A DNA stretch of 64,000 nt from Mesorhizobium sp. SARCC-RB16n (GTDB taxonomy: Bacteria > Pseudomonadota > Alphaproteobacteria > Rhizobiales > Rhizobiaceae). The translations under genes were made by a program, and so were the position numbers. Shown here piece by piece: positions 18,369 through 26,287 of the stretch. The notes beneath the pieces were generated by a model. It made no database searches. It had not been told where the DNA came from and saw nothing but the letters and a program-made list of their open reading frames with translations. The DNA is taken from the NCBI RefSeq assembly GCF_008520305.1, contig NZ_ML703263.1, forward strand, positions 124,001 to 188,000, read 5' to 3'. Each line of letters opens with the position of its first letter. Within the stretch, counting starts at the first letter, position 1.

Positions 18369-18668
18369 TCAGTTCTGTGGAACGACGATTTCGGAGCGGC
18401 GCGGACGCTGCCCGTCCTTGCCGGGCACGAGCACGACGACGACGCAGACCGGCTGGCCGCCACGCGTCGACGCCGAGGCCTTGGCGAGCGTCCCGCCATT
18501 CTGCTGGGCCACCTGCTGACCGATCGCATAGCAGTCGGATGCGACCAGGACGATCGGGCTGGGCTGGTCGGGCGCGATGACCGGTATCGCCATTGCCTGC
18601 GACGCAAACAGCCCGGCGGCACTAAGCGCCAGGGTCGCGGTTCGGAAATGGGAGCGAAGCGTTTTCAT
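18369..18668 (-). CDS. Small secreted protein upstream of feuPQ, FeuN candidate
   Basis: A 99-residue protein with a clean signal peptide (Arg-rich start, hydrophobic core about 10-22, cleavage after QAMA at about 28). The mature part is about 70 residues with two cysteines, one in ASDCYAIGQQVAQQ and one in GQPVCVVVVLVPG, which could form a disulfide. Same strand and directly upstream of feuP. In S. meliloti a small periplasmic protein, FeuN, encoded with feuPQ restrains FeuQ; location, size and export all fit, but I cannot align the sequences here. Alternative: an unrelated conserved periplasmic protein. Confidence 0.6.
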   Translation of the reverse strand: MKTLRSHFRTATLALSAAGLFASQAMAIPVIAPDQPSPIVLVASDCYAIGQQVAQQNGGTLAKASASTRGGQPVCVVVVLVPGKDGQRPRRSEIVVPQN

Positions 18669-18693
18669 GACCGGCGTTGTAACGCATCGGTGC

Positions 18694-18717
18694 TGAACGT
18701 GAAATGAACAGTGAACG
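18694..18717 (-). promoter_or_regulatory. PhoP-box-like direct repeats before the FeuN candidate
   Basis: On the minus strand TGTTCA-N5-CGTTCA (18710 down to 18694) is a 6+5+6 direct repeat with the 11-bp period of PhoP-type boxes; a further CGTTCA lies 7 bases upstream. Eleven bases after the repeat comes TTACAA, a possible -10. This would place the transcript start almost at the ATG (18668). Inference from spacing only. Confidence 0.4.
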
Positions 18718-18838
18718 GCCCTGAAACCATGCTCGCCACACCCCTGCAACGCGAGACAGACAATCTGGATTTCACCGCCCACCAGTGAAACCCGAGAAAG
18801 CCCAGTTTAGACTCCGTTTCGATGATATTGAAAGCGCG

Positions 18839-19246
18839 TCAGGCGTTTTCCTGCGTCAGCGCACGGAATCGCAGCAGCCCATGATGGACAAGCAGTTCCT
18901 CATCATAACGCGCCTCGGTGAATTCCAGCGACAGCCGCGTCTGGCCACGCGGACCGACGACCAGGACCGCCCCGGCAAGCCGCGCCTTGATGGCATCCAT
19001 GATCGCCCGCGTCTCGGCTTCGCCATGCGCCTTCGACCAGACATGCAGCGTGATCAGCTGGTCATCGTTGTTCTCGGCGCCGGTGTCCCAGTCAAAGGCA
19101 GAGGTCTGGCCTGAAGTCACATAGGGAAAGGCGACATTGTCGGTTGCCCGCTCGAGCAGTCCGGCGCCGCCCAGCAGCGCCGACAGCGACGCGTCGCTTT
19201 TCAACCTCAGGAACAGGGCCTGCTGCAAATCACCGGGCGCGGTCAT
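18839..19246 (-). CDS. DUF3168 phage/GTA tail-completion-type protein
   Basis: A 135-residue protein recognisable as DUF3168 from DLQQALFLRL near the N-terminus, LLGGAGLLE, the central FPYVTSGQTS, the segment HVWSKAHGEAETRAIMDAI and the C-terminal HHGLLRFRALTQE. Members are tail-terminator or completion proteins of tailed phages and of the rhodobacterial-type gene transfer agent. Here no head, portal, protease or tape-measure gene lies beside it, so it is either an isolated remnant or a GTA gene encoded apart from the main cluster. No signal peptide. Confidence 0.8.
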   Translation of the reverse strand: MTAPGDLQQALFLRLKSDASLSALLGGAGLLERATDNVAFPYVTSGQTSAFDWDTGAENNDDQLITLHVWSKAHGEAETRAIMDAIKARLAGAVLVVGPRGQTRLSLEFTEARYDEELLVHHGLLRFRALTQENA

Positions 19247-19627
19247 CGTCCTTTTTCCTCAAGCCGTTGCGCCATCGACAATGCTTCCCCAAAGCCTGTC
19301 GAGGTCCGCATCCTTCTCAGATATAGCGGTTCGCCACGCGAAAACGATGGCGATTCGTCATCGGCATGATGAATGCCGAAGATCTCGAAAATACGACTTC
19401 ACTGGCATGCTCGGCAGCAGGCGCGGCACAGCCGGACCAGGAAGCTGCGCGCCGCAACCATCGGCCCCGCTCGGCATCGGCGTGACGCCGGTAAGTGTCG
19501 AGGCTGGTGACGAAGTCACCGGCGATTTGGCGCAGGTTTGGTAGCGTCTCGCTGCGGTTTGTCTAATCGACGTGCCGCGCGGCATGTCGAGCGGAGAGGC
19601 TGAGCAGGCGCACAGGATGGACCCTGG
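19247..19627. other. Intergenic region without a supported gene
   Basis: A 381-bp gap. Short frames here lack ribosome-binding sites and family features. The only structure noted is an 11-bp inverted repeat at 19568-19589 (one G-T pair), which on the minus strand follows the permease gene and may end its transcript. Confidence 0.5.
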
Positions 19628-20434
19628 TCAACGTCCTGCGCGCAGCTTGACAAAGAAGCTGCGCACAGCCAGCACCAGCACCGTGACGATGATCAAAATC
19701 ACCGACAGCGCCGCGATCGCCGGGTCGATGTTGTCGCGCAGGCCCATCCACATCAGGCGCGGCAGCGTGATGGCGTTGACCGAGGTGATGAACAGGGTGA
19801 CGCCGATCTCTTCCCAGGACAGCACGAAGGACAACAGGGCGGCAGTGATGATGCCGAACTTGATGTTGGGCATGATGACGCGGGTGGCGCGCTCCCACAC
19901 ACTGGCGCCGAGACCACGCGCGGCGAGGTCGATGCGCCGGTCGAGCTGGCTGAGCGAAACGAGGATCAGCACGGTCGCGAACGGCACCGTCATCACCGAA
20001 TGCGCCATGGCAACGCCGAGCCAGGTGTCGTAGCCGAAGAAGGAACTGACGCCTGAGATCGAGGTGAGCAGGAAATAGAGCGTCACCGCCGAGACCACCG
20101 GCGGTACCACCATCGGCAACAGCACGAAGCCGACAAGGGTCGCGGTGAAACGCGGCTGGAACATCCAGACGCCGAGGCTGAAGCAGAGCGCCAGCACGGT
20201 GGAAATGGCGCTGCTGACGATGCCGATGCGGATCGAAAGCAGGATCGACTGGAGCCAGCGCGGGTCCTCGATCAGCGATCGATAGTGGCGCAGCGACAAT
20301 TCCCCGGTCGGCATCGCCAGCATGCGGCTCGGCGTCAGCGACACCGGAATGACGGCCAGCAGCGGCATAAGCAGGAACAGCGCCACCAGGGCGGCGATAA
20401 CCAGCGAGACAGGACCGGGGCGATAAGTCGGCAT
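19628..20434 (-). CDS. ABC transporter permease, PotC type
   Basis: A 268-residue inner-membrane permease with six hydrophobic segments and the cytoplasmic EAA loop ARGLGASVWERATRVIMPN, which docks on the ATPase. It is the PotC-like half of a spermidine/putrescine-type importer. Its start overlaps the upstream permease stop by one base. The substrate cannot be read from the permease; see the solute-binding protein and the catabolic genes to the right. Confidence 0.92.
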   Translation of the reverse strand: MPTYRPGPVSLVIAALVALFLLMPLLAVIPVSLTPSRMLAMPTGELSLRHYRSLIEDPRWLQSILLSIRIGIVSSAISTVLALCFSLGVWMFQPRFTATLVGFVLLPMVVPPVVSAVTLYFLLTSISGVSSFFGYDTWLGVAMAHSVMTVPFATVLILVSLSQLDRRIDLAARGLGASVWERATRVIMPNIKFGIITAALLSFVLSWEEIGVTLFITSVNAITLPRLMWMGLRDNIDPAIAALSVILIIVTVLVLAVRSFFVKLRAGR

Positions 20435-21267
20435 CAGATCAGCTGCTTCGGTCTGACATAACGGAACAAGAGCGCCATCAGCGCACCGACGAACAGCACC
20501 AGCACCACGCTGATCGCCGCCCCCAGCCCCCAGTCCGGGCTCTGGAATATCCTGAGATAGATCAGCTCGGCGATCATGACGCTGCGGCCGCCACCGAGAA
20601 TCGCCGGCGTGACGAAGAAGCCGAGCGAGAAGACGAACACGATCATCGCGGAGCCGATGATACCGGAGCGCGTCATCGGCACGAACACGGTCCAGAACGT
20701 GCGCATGCGGCTGGAACCGAGCCCGCGCGCTGCCAGCAGCACACGGTCGTCCAGGCTGCGCATGGCCGAGGCCAGCGGAAAAACGGCGAACGGAATGAGG
20801 AAATGCGTCATGCCGACAATGACGCCGAATTCATTGCGCACCAACGCCAGCGGTTCGGAGATGAAGCCGATCGACTGCAGCCAGGTGTTGATCAGGCCGC
20901 GATTGGACAGGAGCGCCACCCAGCCGAAGGCTCGCGTCAGCACAGAGATCCAGAACGGCACTAGGATGCAGAATTCGGCGATGAGGCGCTGCGCCGGGCT
21001 GCCGCGTACCCAGACGACCGTGATGGCATAGGCGGCGGCGACTGACACAACGGTAACGATGGCGGCGATGCGCAGCGTGCGGATGAACACCGACTGCACC
21101 AGATCGTCGGTGAGCAATGCCCCGTACTGGCCAAGCCCGGGCGTCGGCAAGGTGAAGCTCCACTTCACCACGCCAAGGAACGGCCAGGCATAGGCAAGGC
21201 CCAGAAACAGGAGCAGCGGCGCCATCAATAGCGCCGCGCCCATCCTGTCGGAGAGGATCCCTCTCAT
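20434..21267 (-). CDS. ABC transporter permease, PotB type
   Basis: A 277-residue permease with six TM segments and the EAA loop ARGLGSSRMRTFWTVFVPM. PotB-like partner of the downstream permease, with which it forms the membrane channel. It starts 23 bases after the solute-binding protein gene. Confident family call, unknown substrate. Confidence 0.92.
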   Translation of the reverse strand: MRGILSDRMGAALLMAPLLLFLGLAYAWPFLGVVKWSFTLPTPGLGQYGALLTDDLVQSVFIRTLRIAAIVTVVSVAAAYAITVVWVRGSPAQRLIAEFCILVPFWISVLTRAFGWVALLSNRGLINTWLQSIGFISEPLALVRNEFGVIVGMTHFLIPFAVFPLASAMRSLDDRVLLAARGLGSSRMRTFWTVFVPMTRSGIIGSAMIVFVFSLGFFVTPAILGGGRSVMIAELIYLRIFQSPDWGLGAAISVVLVLFVGALMALLFRYVRPKQLI

Positions 21268-21290
21268 TTCAGATCAATATCCCGGGCTGA

Positions 21291-22406
21291 TCAGGCCGAG
21301 ATGATCTTGGTGTATTCGTCGAGCGCCGGCCCATAGTTCTTGGCGTACCAATCCATGTCGAGCGGGATCTGCTTCTTCATGTTCTCGGGATCGACGGGGT
21401 TGATGCGCTTCTTGTCGGCGGGGATCAGCGCGTCGGTGGCCGGATTGGCCGGGCCCTGGCCAAGCTTGTCGAACATCACCAACTGCTTTTGGGGATCCTG
21501 CGCACTGGCGATGAACTTCATCGCCGCGTCCTTGCCGCCAGGGTTGTTCTTGAGCACGGCCAGCGCGCCGGGCGAGATCAGGCCCTGGTCCCAGATGAAC
21601 TTGACCTTGCCGCCGGAATCCTGCTCGATCAGCGAGGCGCGCGTCGACCATACGATCGCCATCGAGGCTTCGCCATTGAGCAGCACGCTCTGGCTCTCGG
21701 CGCCGCCGCCCCAATAGGCGACGACGTTTTCCTTGAAGGCTGCGATCTTGTCATGCGCACGCTTGAGATCGAGCGGGTAGAGCGAAGCCGGCGCGACACC
21801 GTCGGCCAAAAGGGCCGCTTCCCAGCTCGACACGCCCCATTTGTAGAGAGAACGCTTGCCCGGGAATTTCTTCACATCGAAGAAGTCGGCCATGCCGGTC
21901 GGAGCATTGCTGCCGTACTTGTCGGAATCGTAGGCGATGACGTAGGAGAAGAAATAGGTCGAGGCCGCATAGTCCCAGCCGAAGCCCGGCCGCATCTTCT
22001 TCTTGTCGACGATGTTGTAGTCGATCGGCTCGAGCATACCTTGCGCGCCGAGCGTGATCGCCGAAAACGGATCGACATCGACGAGGTCCCAGGTCGGAGC
22101 ACCGCTCTTGAACTGCGCGGCGATCGCGCCTTCGGTCGGGCCCGAGCCGTCCATCTTGACGGTGATGCCGGTGTCCTTGGTGAAGGCCTGGCCATAGGCG
22201 GCGTCATAGGCGGTGATGGCGTCGCCGCCCCAGTTCACCAGCACCAGTTCCTTCGCAGCGGCGAATGCGCCGCTCGAACGCAGCAGCATCGGCGCGCCAG
22301 CCAGCACGAGCGCCGCGAGTTGCGTGAACTGCCGGCGCGAGATCTCGCCGCCTCTTGTCCTTGCGGACAGCGTTTCGATGGCTTGTTTCTTGGTATCGTT
22401 GGTCAT
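21291..22406 (-). CDS. ABC transporter solute-binding protein, PotD/PotF-like
   Basis: A 371-residue periplasmic binding protein. The ATG at 22406 has AGGGGA 8 bases upstream. The N-terminus carries a twin-arginine-type signal, ISRRQFTQLAALVLAGAP, ending at about residue 46, then KELVLVNWGGDAITAYDAAY, the opening of the polyamine/iron-type binding-protein fold. A positively charged ligand such as a polyamine or guanidino compound is plausible from the family, but the binding-site acidic residues were not mapped. Confidence 0.9.
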   Translation of the reverse strand: MTNDTKKQAIETLSARTRGGEISRRQFTQLAALVLAGAPMLLRSSGAFAAAKELVLVNWGGDAITAYDAAYGQAFTKDTGITVKMDGSGPTEGAIAAQFKSGAPTWDLVDVDPFSAITLGAQGMLEPIDYNIVDKKKMRPGFGWDYAASTYFFSYVIAYDSDKYGSNAPTGMADFFDVKKFPGKRSLYKWGVSSWEAALLADGVAPASLYPLDLKRAHDKIAAFKENVVAYWGGGAESQSVLLNGEASMAIVWSTRASLIEQDSGGKVKFIWDQGLISPGALAVLKNNPGGKDAAMKFIASAQDPQKQLVMFDKLGQGPANPATDALIPADKKRINPVDPENMKKQIPLDMDWYAKNYGPALDEYTKIISA

Positions 22407-22472
22407 GTCAGTTCCCCTTATTGTCGTTGATAGTACCGGAAAGTGGTGTGCGAACGTCTCGTCCACCGATGG

Positions 22473-23567
22473 TCATTGCCCTCCGTCCGGAAGGAGGAAA
22501 CCCTTTTCCGCCGGCCAGGTCAGCCATACGGAATTGCCTTTGCTGAGCGCGGCGGCGGCTACCTCATTGGGCACCGAAACCGTGACTTTCGCACCCTGGC
22601 GCGTCGTCAGGTCGAGCTTGGTCGCCGCCCCTAGGTAGGTCGAAGCGATTGCGGTCGCGGCAATGCCGTTCTCTCCGGCGGCGGCCTCGCGCGCGATCGA
22701 CATATGTTCGGGCCGGATCGCCAGGATGGCGTCGCCACGGACTTTCTCGGCCTTGCAGTGCATGCTGACCGCGCGGTCCTCACAGAGGCCGGTCGAGCCA
22801 TTATCGGCGGGCCTGACCCCTTTCAGCGGCAGCATGTTGATCTCGCCGAGGAACTCGGCGACGAAGCGATTGTCCGGCCGGTCGTAGACCTCGTCCGGCG
22901 CCCCGACCTGCAACAGTTTGCCATGGTTGAAAATGGCGACGCGCGACGACAGCGCCAGCGCCTCGCTCTGGTCGTGGGTAACGAAGACGAAGGTGGTGCC
23001 GGTCTCCTGGTGCAGGCGCTTCATCTCTGCCTGCATCTGGCCGCGCAGGCTCTTGTCCAAGGCCGAAAACGGTTCGTCGAGCAAAAGCACGCCCGGTTCG
23101 AACACCAGGGCCCGGGCAAGTGCGACGCGCTGCTGCTGGCCGCCGGAAAGCTGCGACGGCAGTTTCTTTTCGTGGCCGACCAGACCGACGCGCTCGATCA
23201 TCTCGCCGACGCGCTTCTTGATCTCGGCGGCCGATTTCTTGCGGACCTTGAGCGGGAAAGCGATGTTAGCCTCGACACTCATATGCGGGAACAGCGCATA
23301 GCCCTGGAACACCATGCCGGCGGCGCGCTGTTCGGCCGGGCGGTCGGTGATGTCGGTGCCGTCGCTGAAAAGCCTGCCCTCGGTCGGCTGCACGAAGCCA
23401 GCCAGGATCATCAGGAAGGTTGTCTTGCCCGAACCGGAGGGGCCGAGCAGCGTGAGGAACTCGCCGCGGCCGATATCGAGCGTCAGATTGTCCAGCGCAC
23501 GGAACGAGCCGAAGCTCTTGCCGATCCCGATTGCCTTGATCTCTGCGGCCCGGCCGGGTTGCTGCAT
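22473..23567 (-). CDS. ABC transporter ATP-binding protein, PotA type
   Basis: A 364-residue ATPase: Walker A GPSGSGKTTF, Q-loop region, signature LSGGQQQRVALARAL, Walker B VLLLDEPFSALD and switch His in VFVTHDQSEA, followed by a C-terminal TOBE domain (about 270-360). It powers the importer encoded by the next three genes. First gene of the transporter operon, with 66 bases to the binding-protein gene. Confidence 0.94.
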   Translation of the reverse strand: MQQPGRAAEIKAIGIGKSFGSFRALDNLTLDIGRGEFLTLLGPSGSGKTTFLMILAGFVQPTEGRLFSDGTDITDRPAEQRAAGMVFQGYALFPHMSVEANIAFPLKVRKKSAAEIKKRVGEMIERVGLVGHEKKLPSQLSGGQQQRVALARALVFEPGVLLLDEPFSALDKSLRGQMQAEMKRLHQETGTTFVFVTHDQSEALALSSRVAIFNHGKLLQVGAPDEVYDRPDNRFVAEFLGEINMLPLKGVRPADNGSTGLCEDRAVSMHCKAEKVRGDAILAIRPEHMSIAREAAAGENGIAATAIASTYLGAATKLDLTTRQGAKVTVSVPNEVAAAALSKGNSVWLTWPAEKGFLLPDGGQ

Positions 23568-23688
23568 CCTGCCTTTATCCTTCCCGTTAAGCCAAATCGT
23601 AGGCAGGGCTGAAGCTCACCGCAACCGAATAGTTTTCGCCTGATCGGCAAATTTCATTCATCTATGACGGCCGACGCCAACCTGCCCC

Positions 23689-24585
23689 TCAATAAGGCTG
23701 AACGCGGTTCTCGGAGAGCGTGGACCTCAGCCATCCCGCGAACGCTTCCAGTACCGGGTGCGAGACCTTGGCGTGCTCAGAGACCAGGAAATAGGAGCGC
23801 GGCGACTTGATCGCGATGTCGAACGGCCTGACCAGACGGCCTTCGCTCAGCGCGCGGCGGCTGGTCAGTTCGTCACCCATGGCAATCCCCTGGCCGGCAA
23901 TCGCCGCCGAGAAAACGAGGTTCATGTCGGAAAAGAAGATGCCGCCTTCGGTGTCCGGGTTTTCGACCTTGGACAGCGCCAGCCAGCGTGCCCAATCCTC
24001 GGTGTCATCGAGATGGAGCAGATTGGCGCGCAGCACGTCCGCCGGCCGGGAAAAGCCGCCGACCTTGTTGAGCAGCGTCGGACTGCAGAGCGGCGTGAAC
24101 GAGATTTCGCACAACAGCTCGGCCATGCGGTTCGGCCAGTTGCCGACGCCAAACGCGATGAAGGCGTCGGCCTCGGCATTGCTGACATCGTCGAGCCGCC
24201 TGGGCGTCAGGATGCGCAGCGCCACATCAGGATACATCTGCCGGAACTCGCCGATATGGGTGCACAAGAACAGTGAGGCGAAGCCCGGCGTACAAGAGAC
24301 GGCGAACGAGCCGCCGACGCCGGTGCCGGCGTCGCGCGTCACCGCGTCACCCAGCACGGTGAGGGCCTTGCGCACGTCGCTGGCATAGCGCTGCCCACGC
24401 GGGGTGAGCGCCACGCCCTTGCCGATACGCTCCAGCAGATCGAAGCCAAGGTCGCGTTCCAGCAATCGAAGCTGATGGCTCACCGCGCTGCGGGTCAGGT
24501 GCAGTTCGTCGGCGGCGCGCCAGACGCTGCCGTGACGGGCGAAACTGTCGAGCGCGCGCAGCGCCTGCGTGGATGGAATTCTCAA
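23689..24585 (-). CDS. LysR-type regulator (GcvA-like)
   Basis: A 298-residue regulator with an N-terminal winged helix (SVWRAADELHLTRSAVSHQLRLLE) and a substrate-binding domain (about 90-290) of the GcvA group (GGSFAVSCTPGFASLFL). It lies between the transporter operon (same strand, 121 bases away) and the divergently transcribed hydrolase gene (75 bases away), so it probably controls one or both in response to the transported compound. Confidence 0.92.
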   Translation of the reverse strand: MRIPSTQALRALDSFARHGSVWRAADELHLTRSAVSHQLRLLERDLGFDLLERIGKGVALTPRGQRYASDVRKALTVLGDAVTRDAGTGVGGSFAVSCTPGFASLFLCTHIGEFRQMYPDVALRILTPRRLDDVSNAEADAFIAFGVGNWPNRMAELLCEISFTPLCSPTLLNKVGGFSRPADVLRANLLHLDDTEDWARWLALSKVENPDTEGGIFFSDMNLVFSAAIAGQGIAMGDELTSRRALSEGRLVRPFDIAIKSPRSYFLVSEHAKVSHPVLEAFAGWLRSTLSENRVQPY

Positions 24586-24660
24586 GAGGTGAACCGAATT
24601 TGCATGAACCGGGAAAACATATCACTTTTTGGCGAGCCGCTTCACTGCTTTCTTTGATGC

Positions 24661-26247
24661 ATGGACAAACCGGTGACGACATCGGCGCAAGAGACTGCGC
24701 TTGCCTGCCTCGACGGCATCCAGCCCCTGCTGTCGGCCTGGACACGCACCATCTTCGATTTCGGCGAGACCGCGTGGCGCGAGTACCAATCGGCCGCCTG
24801 GTACGTCGATCGGCTGAAACGCGAGGGCTTTTCCGTCGAGGAAGGCTCGAGCGGCATGCCGACCGCCTTTTGCGCTCACTGGACGAATGGCGCCGGACCG
24901 ACCGTGGGCATGTATGCCGAATATGATGCGGTACCCGGCAACTGCCAGGATGCGGTGACGGTCAAGCAGCCGCGGCCCGGCCTTGGCGCCGAGGCCGGCG
25001 GCCACACCGATCCGCATTCGGGGCTCGGCATAGCAAGCCTCGGCGGCCTGCTCGCCACCAAAGCCGCGATGCAGCGCCACGACATTCAAGGCACGCTGCG
25101 CTTCACCGGCGAGCCGGCCGAAAAGGTGCGCGGTTCGAAGCCGATCCATGCCGCCAAAGGTTATTATGACGGGCTTGCCGGCATGATCTCCTTTCATCCC
25201 TTCTACATGCTGCCGCTCTGCAATACGGCGCGCTGGGATACGCATTGCGGTGCGGCCTACGCGATGATCTATCGCTTCGTGTGCGACGAACCCGAAAATT
25301 GGGTTCGCGCAGGTGACGGCGCGCCGATCCCGCAGGCGCATTCGGCGGTCCGCGCCCCTGGCGCCAACGATGCGCTGATGACCATGTACATGGCCTCCAA
25401 GGCGCTGCGCGATTCCATGCTGCCGCACCAGGGCGGCTGGTCGATCAGCGAGGCGATCCTGACGGCTGGCCAGGCCACGGCCGACAATCTGCCGGCGAGC
25501 CTGGCCGAGATCCAGTACATGATCCGCGTGCCGACGCTTCGCATGGCCGAGCAGGTGACCGCGGTGCTCGACCGCAACGCCGCGGCCGCGGCCGCGATCA
25601 GCGGCTGCCGCTACGAGCGGCACTGGGTGTCGAAGTCGCGGCCGGGGCTGGCCAACCACGCCATGGCCGGGATTGCCTACGAAGCCCTTTCGACTGTCGG
25701 ACCCCCTCGCTGGGACGAAGCCTCCAAGACGATCGCGCGCGAAATCCAGGTCAATGCCGGCGGCACCGCGACCGAAAATCCCTTTATCGATGAACTGGAG
25801 CGGCTGATTTCCCCACAAGAGGCCGAGGCGATCCTGCGCCGCGACCTGCCGCCGTCCCAGGTGAACTCGACCTCCGACGACTACACCGACATGAGCTGGC
25901 ACGCGCCGACCGCGCGCTTCTATGTCGCTCGCCCAGCGCTCCGTTCGGCGAATGATAGCGCCTATCCCTCCTGGGTGATGAACGCACTGGGCGGCATTCC
26001 GGCAACGATCGACCCGATGGTCATTTGCGCCGCGAAGACGGTCACACTCGCGGCGCTGCGCCTGCTCGAGGACAAGACCGCCCGCGATGCGGCGATGGAC
26101 GAGTTCATCACCCGTACCGGCGGCGGCATCGGCGGCTCCAACTGGATCGCGCCGCTCTGCGACTACGAGCCGCCGATCAATTTCCGCTGGCCGGAATATG
26201 TCACCACCGCGCGCGGGCGCGACTGGTGGATCCCAAGCAACGCATGA
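24661..26247 (+). CDS. M20-family amidohydrolase, AbgB-like
   Basis: A 528-residue metallo-amidohydrolase related to the p-aminobenzoyl-glutamate hydrolase subunit AbgB and to indole-3-acetyl-aspartate hydrolases. Seen: MYAEYDAVPGNCQ (metal-binding Asp region), GGHTDPHSGLGIASLGGL, FTGEPAEKVRGSKPIHAAKGYYDGL (split below 20 residues here: the EPAEK catalytic area), HPFYMLP, and DDYTDMSWHAPT near residue 405. Probably cleaves an amide bond in the cytoplasm; no signal peptide. It heads an operon with the deiminase-fold gene 40 bases downstream and faces the LysR gene. The natural substrate is unknown. Confidence 0.85.
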   Translation: MDKPVTTSAQETALACLDGIQPLLSAWTRTIFDFGETAWREYQSAAWYVDRLKREGFSVEEGSSGMPTAFCAHWTNGAGPTVGMYAEYDAVPGNCQDAVTVKQPRPGLGAEAGGHTDPHSGLGIASLGGLLATKAAMQRHDIQGTLRFTGEPAEKVRGSKPIHAAKGYYDGLAGMISFHPFYMLPLCNTARWDTHCGAAYAMIYRFVCDEPENWVRAGDGAPIPQAHSAVRAPGANDALMTMYMASKALRDSMLPHQGGWSISEAILTAGQATADNLPASLAEIQYMIRVPTLRMAEQVTAVLDRNAAAAAAISGCRYERHWVSKSRPGLANHAMAGIAYEALSTVGPPRWDEASKTIAREIQVNAGGTATENPFIDELERLISPQEAEAILRRDLPPSQVNSTSDDYTDMSWHAPTARFYVARPALRSANDSAYPSWVMNALGGIPATIDPMVICAAKTVTLAALRLLEDKTARDAAMDEFITRTGGGIGGSNWIAPLCDYEPPINFRWPEYVTTARGRDWWIPSNA

Positions 26248-26287
26248 CCCGACCAACCCTTGAGAACTAGCCCACGAGGAGAACCGC

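Noticed and set aside
18839-19246. Prophage island around the DUF3168 gene
   Set aside because: No integrase, capsid, portal, terminase or attachment repeats in the surrounding 20 kb; neighbours are ordinary chromosomal genes.
19358-19585. 75-codon minus-strand frame in the gap after DUF3168
   Set aside because: Low-complexity Pro/Ser/Arg sequence with no start signal.
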